Source: Polyangia bacterium | GTDB lineage: Bacteria > Myxococcota_A > Polyangia > Polyangiales > Polyangiaceae | DNA: 5,148 nt | Assembly: GCA_030430975.1 (NCBI GenBank) | Contig: JAUIKB010000500.1 | Location: 1-5,148 of the forward strand | Direction of reading: 5' to 3' | Shown: positions 1 through 5,148 of the stretch, piece by piece | How positions within the stretch are numbered: position 1 is the stretch's first letter | How the letters are laid out: each line of letters opens with the position of its first letter | The notes under the pieces: model-generated | Database searches by the model: none | What the model was told of the DNA's origin: nothing | What the model saw: the letters and a program-made list of their open reading frames with translations, nothing else | Position numbers and translations under genes: made by a program

Positions 1-1181
1 ACCGCGATCCCGACCATGCCGCTGACGGCGATCAGCATGGCGATCGGTATGACCGATGCAGCGATCAGTGCAGCGCGAATATTACCCAGAAGTAATAGCA
101 GCACCAGCACCACTAGCGCGGCACCTTCAAGCAGATTCTTCGTAACCGTTTTGACGGTTGCGTCGACGAGGTATGTGCGGTCATAAACCGTTTTAGCAAC
201 GACGCCCTTCGGCAGAGACTTGTTGACCGCTTTCATTCGGTTCGCTACTCGCGCCGATACGACGCGACTGTTTTCGCCTATCAGCATGATCGTCGTTCCG
301 ATAACTACCTCTCGGCCGTTTTCGGTCGCGGCACCCGTCCGCAGTTCTTGCCCTTCGCCTACCTCAGCAACATCGCCAACGCGAATAGCCGTGCCATCGG
401 AATAGCCCACGATGACAATTTCGATGTCCTGTTCGTTTGCGATAAGGCCTTTGGCCCGAACAAGTAGTTGTTCGCCCTTTGGTTCGATGTATCCGCCACC
501 AGCATTGGCATTGTTTTGCACAAGAGCCTGAGCGATGTCCCGGAACCCGAGCCCGTAACCGACCAGCTTGAAGGGATCTGGTGCGACTTGGTACAGCTTC
601 TTGTATCCACCAATCGAGTTCACCTCGTTGACACCGGGCACCGTGCGAAGCTGCGGCCTCACCACCCAGTCTTGGAGAGTGCGCAAATCGGTGAGCGTAT
701 AGCGTTTGCCGTCGGGTCGGGTCGCGTCAGGGTCGGCCTCAAGTGTCCACATGAAGATCTCGCCCAGCCCTGTCGCGATCGGGCCCATTTGAGGTTCACC
801 GACGTCGGCGGGCAAACTCTCGTTGGCCGCGGTCAGGCGTTCAGAAACCAATTGGCGAGCCCAGTAAATATCTGTGCCGTCCTTAAAGATGAGCGTGACC
901 TGTGACAGCCCGTACCGAGAGATCGACCTCACGCGCTGAACGTTTGGAATTCCACCCATGGACCACTCAATCGGGAACGTGACCTGCCGTTCGACTTCTT
1001 CCGGTGGAAGCGCCTTGACGGTGGTGTTGATCTGGACTTGCACGTTGGTGATGTCCGGAACTGCATCGATCGGAAGTCTCGTGAAGTTGTACCCGCCGAT
1101 CACCGCGGCTGCGAGGGCCACGACGACGACTAGCCAGCGATGCTGCACCGAAAAGGCGAGCACTCTGTTGAGTAGCGCCAT
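1..1181 (-). CDS. czcA: CzcA-type heavy-metal RND efflux pump, N-terminal part (3' end beyond window)
   Basis: This is the inner-membrane, proton-driven pump subunit of a tripartite metal exporter. The frame is open from the ATG at 1181-1179 to the left edge, giving 393 codons; family members have roughly 1,000-1,070 residues, so about 38% is present. A membrane segment lies at about residues 16-33, followed by the family motif LPIDAVPDITNVQVQINT (36-53), then SRYGLSQVT (88-96), FKDGTDIY (99-106), MGPIATGLGEI (132-142), IGENSR (301-306) and YDRTYLVD (333-340). TM2 is about 349-368 and TM3 starts near 371. These motifs match CzcA/CnrA (Zn, Co, Cd, Ni) better than CusA, whose copper-binding methionines would lie outside the window. 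The start fits the family N-terminus (MALLNRVLAFSVQHRW) and overlaps the adaptor stop by one base (TGATG). I see no strong ribosome site, so translational coupling is likely. The proton-relay region of TM4 is not visible. Confidence 0.95.
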   Translation of the reverse strand, partial: MALLNRVLAFSVQHRWLVVVVALAAAVIGGYNFTRLPIDAVPDITNVQVQINTTVKALPPEEVERQVTFPIEWSMGGIPNVQRVRSISRYGLSQVTLIFKDGTDIYWARQLVSERLTAANESLPADVGEPQMGPIATGLGEIFMWTLEADPDATRPDGKRYTLTDLRTLQDWVVRPQLRTVPGVNEVNSIGGYKKLYQVAPDPFKLVGYGLGFRDIAQALVQNNANAGGGYIEPKGEQLLVRAKGLIANEQDIEIVIVGYSDGTAIRVGDVAEVGEGQELRTGAATENGREVVIGTTIMLIGENSRVVSARVANRMKAVNKSLPKGVVAKTVYDRTYLVDATVKTVTKNLLEGAALVVLVLLLLLGNIRAALIAASVIPIAMLIAVSGMVGIA

Positions 1182-2455
1182 CAATGTTCGTGACCCGCCG
1201 ACCCTTTGCCCAATTCGGCTTTGACCAGGAAGCTGTTCTTTACAACGTAGCGCTCGCCCGGCCTAAGCCCAGCGGTGACCTCTACGACTCGGCGTTTACC
1301 GGCATGTCCGTGACGCCCTAGCACAACGGCTCGTGCCTCCAGCTTCTTTCCCTCGCGGACAAAGACAACGTGCTTGCCCTCCAAGCGTTGTACTGCCTCG
1401 TCGTGGACGACAAGTTTCGCGTCCACTTCGTCGACCTCGACCTCTGCCGTGATGAAAAGACCGGGTCGCCACGCTTCGCCTGGATTGCTCAGCACCACGC
1501 GCGCAGTCGCCGAACGGGTGATCTCGCCGACGGTTTGACTCAAGTAGCTGATGCGCCCTTCGATCGGCTCGGAAATGCCTTCGGCTCGAACTAAGGTGCG
1601 CTGACCGATCCGCACTCGGGGTAGGTCGCCGGCGTAGACTGTGATGTTGACCCAAACGGAGCCGAGGTCTGCGATCGTAAACGCACGTACATCTTCGCCT
1701 AGAACTTCTCCTACTCCTAAATGCCACGCGACGATGGTCCCGCCGAGTGGCGCCACCAGCGAGTAGCCACCAGACGCGCCCGTGCCGCCCGTTTTCGCGC
1801 GCAATGCTCGCTGCGCGCTCCGATACTCGACTCTTGCCTCCGCGTACCCTAGCTTTGCGGCGAGGTACGCCTTCTGGCTCGAAATCTTTTCCTTGTAGAG
1901 TTTTTTCTGCCGGTCGAACTGCGTCTTGGCGAGCGTGAGGCGCTCACGGGCGCTGCGAATCGCTCCCTGCATCTCCGCGACATCCACGCTATCGATGACG
2001 GCTAGCACGTCACCCTTTTTTACCTGGTCTCCTAACCTCTTCTTGATCGTGCGGACCGTGCCTCCAACTCGGGGTCCGACGTGCGCGACGAACTCACCGT
2101 TGAGTGCGATCTCGCCTGGCAGCGACACCGTCTCAACGACCTTGCCTTTGGCGGCGGTCGCGAGCGCGACGTTCGCTTCTTCTAGCTGCCCGTCGGTGAG
2201 TTCGACGCTGTCGCCATGGTTGTCACTGTCGCCATGCTTGTCAGCGTCCCCGTGCTTATCACTGTCGTGGCCATCGGTCGTTGCCGTGGCATGCCCATCA
2301 TCGTGACGCCCTGTGCCTTCCGGCTCGTGAAGCGTGCGTTCGATCCAGAGGGTCGTGGTGGCGGTTACCCCCACGAGCACAAGCGCTGCCAGTGCGTTGC
2401 GCAACCGGGTGGAGCGCACGGACGATTGTTGATGAAGCGACTCGACGTCGCTCAC
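1181..2455 (-). CDS. czcB: CzcB-type periplasmic adaptor (membrane fusion protein) of RND metal efflux
   Basis: This adaptor links the RND pump to the outer-membrane channel; it has 424 residues, normal for the family. An N-terminal hydrophobic anchor or uncleaved signal lies at about 20-38. Residues 43-80 form a His/Asp-rich stretch with His at 43, 51, 55, 63, 68, 74 and 80, a plausible periplasmic metal-binding segment. The first lipoyl half is about 127-156 (GPRVGGTVRTIKKRLGDQV), the alpha-hairpin about 157-222, the second lipoyl half about 230-262 (VAPLGGTIVAW), the beta-barrel about 265-345 and the membrane-proximal domain about 350-415. The C-terminus is also His-containing (GHEH). The start is GTG, chosen because it overlaps the TGA of the channel gene by 4 bases (GTGA, 2452-2455) with GGGGA 7 bases before it. 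The stop overlaps the pump start by one base. Metal specificity cannot be read from the sequence; the neighbouring pump favours Zn/Co/Cd/Ni over Cu/Ag. Confidence 0.93.
   Translation of the reverse strand: MSDVESLHQQSSVRSTRLRNALAALVLVGVTATTTLWIERTLHEPEGTGRHDDGHATATTDGHDSDKHGDADKHGDSDNHGDSVELTDGQLEEANVALATAAKGKVVETVSLPGEIALNGEFVAHVGPRVGGTVRTIKKRLGDQVKKGDVLAVIDSVDVAEMQGAIRSARERLTLAKTQFDRQKKLYKEKISSQKAYLAAKLGYAEARVEYRSAQRALRAKTGGTGASGGYSLVAPLGGTIVAWHLGVGEVLGEDVRAFTIADLGSVWVNITVYAGDLPRVRIGQRTLVRAEGISEPIEGRISYLSQTVGEITRSATARVVLSNPGEAWRPGLFITAEVEVDEVDAKLVVHDEAVQRLEGKHVVFVREGKKLEARAVVLGRHGHAGKRRVVEVTAGLRPGERYVVKNSFLVKAELGKGSAGHEH
2211..2264 (-). repeat. Three tandem 18-bp repeats inside the adaptor gene
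   Basis: Three diverged 18-bp units (2211-2228, 2229-2246, 2247-2264), with a degenerate fourth after them, encode six-residue units of the form D-x-D/A-K/N-H-G. They form the core of the adaptor's His/Asp-rich segment. The units differ at a few bases, mostly keeping the acidic residue and the His-Gly pair, so the repeat appears to have expanded by duplication and then been kept under selection (inference). Confidence 0.75.
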
Positions 2456-3807
2456 TGTCGCTTCCCCGCTCGCGCGAGAATATCGACTCCGGACAGAGCT
2501 TCTAGTGCTGCAACGGCCGAGTAGTAGTCGTCGAGCGCTTCGAGCGCGGCGGCCTGGGTCACCAGAATGCGTTCCTGAATTTGCGCGACTTCCAGCACGC
2601 CTATCTCTCCCAAGTCGAACGCGCGTTTGAGTTTTGCGAGGTTCTTGTCAAGCGCAGGCAGAAGCTCCCCGCCGAACAGCCGAGTGCGGCTTTCAGCGGC
2701 GCGCACCCGTGCAGCTGCCGAGGCTATGCGGAGTCCAACTGTGCGAGCGAACGCTCTGTGCTTTGCCCGCGCGACGCCGAGCTGAGCGCGAGCGAGCGCT
2801 CGGCCCCGTTGATTTTTTTGCCATATCGGAATGGGAACTTGCAGGGTTCCGGTCCACACGTGAGCGATCGAGTCGGCTTCTGCTTCTCGGCCATAGCGCA
2901 AGCCCACAGTCGGCTCTGGCGAGCCGACGCGTTCCTCTCGCTCTACGCGAGCTTCAGCCGCACGTATCTCCATTTGGAGCCACCGTTTGGACGGGTGTTT
3001 TCTCAGGGCGGCCCTAGTCAAGCTAGCGGTGGCGGGGACTTCGCCGCGCGGTCCGAGTTTGCCCTCGATACGGAGTGGAATTGAGGCTGGCCATCCGACA
3101 TTGGCGGCTAGATCGAGCACTGACACCTGAACCGCCTGTTTGGCGGCAATGAGACGCCGTCTTGCTCGGGCTCGCTCGGCCTTCGCAACGATCATCTGCA
3201 GCGGCGATTCTTCCCCCGATCGAACCCGTTTCGCCATGATGGCGCTGACGCCCCTGCCAAACTTGTCCAACCTCCGTGCAAGTTGCACCTGCCTACGGCG
3301 TACGAGAATCCTGTAGTACAGCGCGTGCACGAGGACGTGCACTTCCCAAGCTGCTACGTCGGCAGCCGCGTGGAGTGCGACTTTAGACCGCTCGGCGGCA
3401 TCAACTCGTGCGCTGCGTTCCCCCGCTATCTGAATTCGCTGCTGGACTTGCACGCCAAACTCAAACCGCGAGACACCGGCCGTGGTCCGTCCTCCAACCG
3501 TGACGCCGATGTTTGGGTTGTAGAGGGGTGCATCCGCACCCGCGACTTCGGCGTCGCCGAGGTTAATGCGCTGTTGGGCGACTGCCAAGGTTGGGGAGTT
3601 CGCGTGCGCATACACCAGAAGCTCCGCTAGCGTGACACTGCCAGTCGTCGCGGGGTCCACGACATCAGGCTTCGAACGGCTGCTATGTCCGTGCGCCTGT
3701 TCCGGGAACGTGGAGCCAACTGAGCCCGCAGGTCTGCCACAGCCCAATAGAAGCATCAGGCACCCGCCAACGCCGGTGAGGAGGACTCGAGATGGGGACC
3801 CCGGCAT
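2452..3807 (-). CDS. czcC: TolC-family outer-membrane efflux lipoprotein (CzcC type)
   Basis: This is the outer-membrane channel of the tripartite pump, 451 residues from the ATG at 3807-3805. The N-terminus is a lipoprotein signal peptide: an Arg, a hydrophobic run and the lipobox LLGC, giving Cys23 as the probable lipidated residue. Two outer-membrane-efflux (OEP) repeats follow, at about 59-240 and 261-445, rich in long Ala/Arg/Glu helices. They carry the beta-strand motifs NPNIGVTVGGR and PEPTVGLRYGRE and the family hallmark LQVPIPIWQKNQRG (about 322-335). An in-frame TTG sits one codon upstream at 3810-3808. I prefer the ATG because GGAAAG (3819-3814) lies 6 bases before it and only 3 before the TTG. 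The gene opens the efflux operon after a gap of about 213 bases and ends in a 4-base overlap with the adaptor. Sequence divergence is high in this family, so the CzcC label rests partly on the neighbours. Confidence 0.9.
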   Translation of the reverse strand: MPGSPSRVLLTGVGGCLMLLLGCGRPAGSVGSTFPEQAHGHSSRSKPDVVDPATTGSVTLAELLVYAHANSPTLAVAQQRINLGDAEVAGADAPLYNPNIGVTVGGRTTAGVSRFEFGVQVQQRIQIAGERSARVDAAERSKVALHAAADVAAWEVHVLVHALYYRILVRRRQVQLARRLDKFGRGVSAIMAKRVRSGEESPLQMIVAKAERARARRRLIAAKQAVQVSVLDLAANVGWPASIPLRIEGKLGPRGEVPATASLTRAALRKHPSKRWLQMEIRAAEARVEREERVGSPEPTVGLRYGREAEADSIAHVWTGTLQVPIPIWQKNQRGRALARAQLGVARAKHRAFARTVGLRIASAAARVRAAESRTRLFGGELLPALDKNLAKLKRAFDLGEIGVLEVAQIQERILVTQAAALEALDDYYSAVAALEALSGVDILARAGKRQ

Positions 3808-3813
3808 CAAGGA

Positions 3814-3819
3814 CTTTCC
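3814..3819 (-). promoter_or_regulatory. Ribosome binding site of the outer-membrane channel gene
   Basis: The minus strand reads GGAAAG, six bases before the ATG at 3807-3805. The spacing is good for this ATG and too short for the in-frame TTG one codon upstream, so it decides the start. Confidence 0.5.
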
Positions 3820-3851
3820 GTTGATTGAAGATTGCGGTCAAAGCCGCTGAT

Positions 3852-3861
3852 CGGAATTCCG
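3852..3861. repeat. Perfect 10-bp palindrome CGGAATTCCG upstream of the efflux operon
   Basis: CGGAATTCCG is its own reverse complement and lies about 45 bases before the channel gene start. With two flanking bases it contains ATCGGAATT, which recurs in the dyad at 3964-3972. A shared motif in two dyads within one intergenic gap is what a dimeric repressor would use, but a 9-base repeat can also arise by chance. Confidence 0.4.
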
Positions 3862-3929
3862 GCTATGAGGTTGTTCGTGGAATCCTGAGCGTCGAGCGCT
3901 AGGCTGGCGGCTGGTCGGCTCTTGCCAAG

Positions 3930-3939
3930 GCCGTACGGC
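3930..3939. repeat. Perfect 10-bp palindrome GCCGTACGGC
   Basis: A self-complementary decamer between the imperfect dyad and the channel gene. It does not resemble the TACANNTGTA core known for CopY/BlaI-type operators, nor the other two dyads here. In GC-rich DNA such a decamer is only mildly notable. Confidence 0.3.
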
Positions 3940-3948
3940 GATAGGCGT

Positions 3949-3974
3949 AAAATCCGATGGTCAATCGGAATTTT
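3949..3974 (-). terminator. Imperfect dyad: possible terminator after the M56 gene, or an operator
   Basis: On the plus strand the arms are AAAATCCGAT (3949-3958) and ATCGGAATTTT (3964-3974), separated by GGTCA, with one extra A at 3969. Transcribed from the minus strand, this gives a hairpin of about 10 bp ending in UUUU, 47 bases after the M56 stop, as expected of an intrinsic terminator. The stem is AT-rich and the U run short, so termination would be weak or partial. It is nearly symmetric and its centre overlaps a TTGACC -35-like hexamer, so a repressor operator is an equal alternative. Confidence 0.4.
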
Positions 3975-4020
3975 AGTGTTTCTTCCACGTACCGGGTTCA
4001 TCGCGCCAAAGAGCAAGGTA

Positions 4021-4983
4021 TTAGATCAACTTGCCGAGCACCGACTCGACGGCGTGGTGGACGCGTTCAGGGGCAACCAGCACGGTGGCGAAGACGGCGG
4101 AGGGCACCGTGCTCAGCACGGCCAGTACCCACGACTGAGCAGGGCGCGGCTCCACGAGTTCCCGAACGCGGGCATTGATATCTCCGTGGGTAAATGCCAG
4201 TCCGGTGCTGGCGTGCATGCGCTGGCGAGCCAAGGCGATCAGAGACTCAGCGACACGCACGCGGTCGCCCAAATGCTGCGCCGCCACGGCGTCGGCTGTC
4301 ATTTCTTGCGCGGTTGCCAAGCGGCGAGCGACGCCTGTTCGGACGAATGGCAGATGCAAAGCGCTCACCAACGGCATGACCGCGCGCCAAAGCGGGTCGC
4401 GGGCTCTTGCGTGGGCGCGCTCGTGGGCCAGCACGGGCGCTACCAGGCGGTCGCCGAGCGCGAGCAAAGCGTCCGAAACATGTATCGTCGGTCGAAGCAT
4501 GCCGAGCACGAACGCCTGAGGTTCCGGCGATGAAAACACATGGAGGTCACCGTTCAGCGTCGATGCTGCCTGAAGATCGCGCGCCGTGCGGCGACTCAGC
4601 GATGCTGACCGAACGAATGCTACAAACCCTACCAGCCCGCTCAAGCCCACCAGCAGCGCCAAGCCGACCATCACTGGCCCACCCGCATAATTTCCGTGGT
4701 GCGGGCACACGTGCACGTGACTGGCCGCATGATGATACAGGTCGTGACTTAGGCAGTGGTCGGCGCCGAAACTCCAGGCCGGAAGCAAAGTCGCTGTGAC
4801 AACCAACGTGCCTAGCGCCAGCGGCAGTGCTCCCACGCCAAGCCACATGCGCGCACGGTCACGCGGGCGGAGTCGTTCGCCGATCCGGTCGAGCAACGGT
4901 AGCGAGACGGCGACGACGCTCGACGTCGCGATCGCGATCAACGCAGCGGTAGCGGCGCACAGGACCATCAACGTGGTGCTCAC
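4021..4983 (-). CDS. M56-family (BlaR1/MecR1-type) membrane metallopeptidase with His/Cys-rich loop
   Basis: This is a zinc metallopeptidase of 320 residues with four likely membrane helices: about 3-30, 47-70, 102-124 and 284-305. The cytoplasmic region between helices 3 and 4 carries HERAH (187-191), with E188 the catalytic glutamate, and EMTAD (227-231), the downstream Glu/Asp pair expected for the third zinc ligand. Arg-rich segments after helices 1 and 3 fit the BlaR1 topology. BlaR1 is about 600 residues with a penicillin-binding sensor after helix 4; here only some 15 residues follow, so this is not a beta-lactam receptor. Instead the periplasmic loop between helices 2 and 3 (about 76-96) has eight His and two Cys, a candidate metal sensor (inference). 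The start is GTG, overlapping the preceding TGA by 4 bases, with AAAGGA 6 bases upstream. Known relatives cleave a BlaI/MecI-type repressor; the substrate here is unknown. Confidence 0.9.
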   Translation of the reverse strand: MSTTLMVLCAATAALIAIATSSVVAVSLPLLDRIGERLRPRDRARMWLGVGALPLALGTLVVTATLLPAWSFGADHCLSHDLYHHAASHVHVCPHHGNYAGGPVMVGLALLVGLSGLVGFVAFVRSASLSRRTARDLQAASTLNGDLHVFSSPEPQAFVLGMLRPTIHVSDALLALGDRLVAPVLAHERAHARARDPLWRAVMPLVSALHLPFVRTGVARRLATAQEMTADAVAAQHLGDRVRVAESLIALARQRMHASTGLAFTHGDINARVRELVEPRPAQSWVLAVLSTVPSAVFATVLVAPERVHHAVESVLGKLI

Positions 4984-5148
4984 GCGCCGTCCTTTCGCCG
5001 CGCACGAACCAAGCGTTCAAGTTCGTCGAGCGCGCGCTCATCGGACTCTGCCAACAGGTCGACGAACGCTGCCAGCTGCTCTTGCAGGATGGTCGCGCTG
5101 CGACGGATCGCCTCTTCCGGATCCAGGGTGCCGTCGGTTTCCAGGTTG
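4980..5148 (-). CDS. 3' end of a gene resembling the RNA polymerase alpha-subunit N-terminal domain
   Basis: The last 55 codons of a gene entering from the right edge end at TGA 4982-4980. Residues 3-16 read ETDGTLDPEEAIRR, followed after a few residues by EQLAAFVDL (23-31). Compared by eye with my memory of E. coli RpoA (ETNGTIDPEEAIRR and EQLEAFVDL), most positions agree, which is far better than chance. In RpoA this is the end of the N-terminal dimerisation domain. Here the protein ends about 24 residues later with a charged, probably helical tail (DELERLVRARRKDGA) and no room for an alpha C-terminal domain. The stop overlaps the M56 start by 4 bases, so the two are probably co-translated. 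The alternative is a BlaI/MecI/CopY-type repressor, which is the usual partner of M56 genes and also ends in short acidic/basic helices. I do not see the wing residues expected just before that region, but the visible part is too short to exclude it. The reading frame is secure; the identity is not. Confidence 0.6.
   Translation of the reverse strand, partial: NLETDGTLDPEEAIRRSATILQEQLAAFVDLLAESDERALDELERLVRARRKDGA
4990..4995 (-). promoter_or_regulatory. Ribosome binding site deciding the GTG start of the M56 gene
   Basis: The minus strand reads AAAGGA, six bases before the GTG at 4983-4981. It lies inside the last codons of the upstream gene. This good Shine-Dalgarno match, together with the GTGA overlap, supports GTG over any internal ATG. 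Confidence 0.65.

Larger units (their letters stand above)
3808..4020 (-). promoter_or_regulatory. Intergenic region between the M56 gene and the efflux operon
   Basis: This gap of 213 bases is the only non-coding stretch in the window, and so the likely site of a separate promoter for the efflux genes. No consensus sigma-70 promoter stands out. The best minus-strand candidate is TTGACC (3964-3959) with TATCGC (3943-3938), but the spacing of 15 and the weak -10 make it doubtful. The region has two perfect 10-bp palindromes and one longer imperfect dyad, listed separately, and the 9-mer ATCGGAATT occurs twice (3850-3858 and 3964-3972). I saw no tRNA or riboswitch. The only open frame (4016-3807) starts with TTG, has no recognisable protein features and is probably not a gene. 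Confidence 0.4.

Noticed and set aside
468..905. Plus-strand open frame of 145 codons opposite the RND pump gene
   Set aside because: The opposite strand encodes continuous, strongly conserved CzcA motifs through the same interval, so this is a shadow.
1..1181. CusA-type copper/silver pump
   Set aside because: The visible motifs (DITNVQVQINT, SRYGLSQVT, GPIATGLGEI) follow the CzcA/CnrA pattern rather than the CusA one. The decisive copper-binding methionines are off the window, so this is a preference, not proof.
1296..1727. Arg-rich 143-codon minus-strand frame within the adaptor gene
   Set aside because: It is an out-of-frame reading of the adaptor; the composition is almost all Arg, Ser and Gly and the true frame has lipoyl and barrel domains.
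2581..3084. Plus-strand open frames of 167 and 127 codons opposite the outer-membrane channel gene
   Set aside because: The minus strand carries both OEP repeats and the VPIPIW motif here. The plus frames overlap each other and have no family features.
3807..4016. Minus-strand open frame of 69 codons in the intergenic gap
   Set aside because: It starts with TTG without a convincing ribosome site, runs through the dyad and palindromes, and shows no membrane segment, domain or motif.
3922..4533. Long plus-strand open frame (203 codons) opposite the M56 gene
   Set aside because: It is antisense to a gene with a clear active site, topology and ribosome site. Its translation is Arg/His/Gln-rich low-complexity with no recognisable motif, as expected of a shadow frame in GC-rich DNA.
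4021..4983. BlaR1/MecR1 beta-lactam receptor
   Set aside because: The family fold fits, but only about 15 residues follow the last helix, so the penicillin-binding sensor domain is absent. The metal-efflux setting points elsewhere.

Overview
This window comes from a GC-rich Gram-negative bacterium and holds most of a heavy-metal efflux locus. All supported genes lie on the minus strand, so the locus reads from right to left. I cannot fix the lineage. The outer-membrane and periplasmic components require a double-membrane cell, and a proteobacterium or myxobacterium would fit, but that is inference.

Reading in the direction of transcription: (1) 5148-4980 is the 3' end of a gene whose last 55 codons look like the end of the RNA polymerase alpha-subunit N-terminal domain, followed by a short charged helix. 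(2) 4983-4021 is a 320-residue M56 (BlaR1/MecR1-type) membrane metallopeptidase with an HERAH active site. It has no large C-terminal sensor domain, but a striking His/Cys-rich periplasmic loop. (3) 4020-3808 is a 213-base gap with several dyad symmetries; it may hold a terminator and/or the operator and promoter of the efflux genes. (4) 3807-2452 is a TolC-family outer-membrane lipoprotein channel (CzcC type). (5) 2455-1181 is the periplasmic adaptor (CzcB type), with a His/Asp-rich N-terminal segment built from 18-bp repeats. (6) 1181 to the left edge is the first 393 codons of the inner-membrane RND pump (CzcA type).

The three efflux genes overlap by 4 and 1 bases and would form one tripartite pump that exports divalent cations, most likely of the Zn/Co/Cd/Ni group, from the inner membrane and periplasm to the outside. 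The M56 protein overlaps the gene before it by 4 bases and sits just upstream of the pump. The attractive hypothesis is that it senses periplasmic metal through its His/Cys loop and relieves repression by cytoplasmic proteolysis, in analogy with BlaR1/BlaI. No complete repressor gene lies in the window, and the visible tail of the upstream gene does not clearly look like BlaI, so the partner is open.
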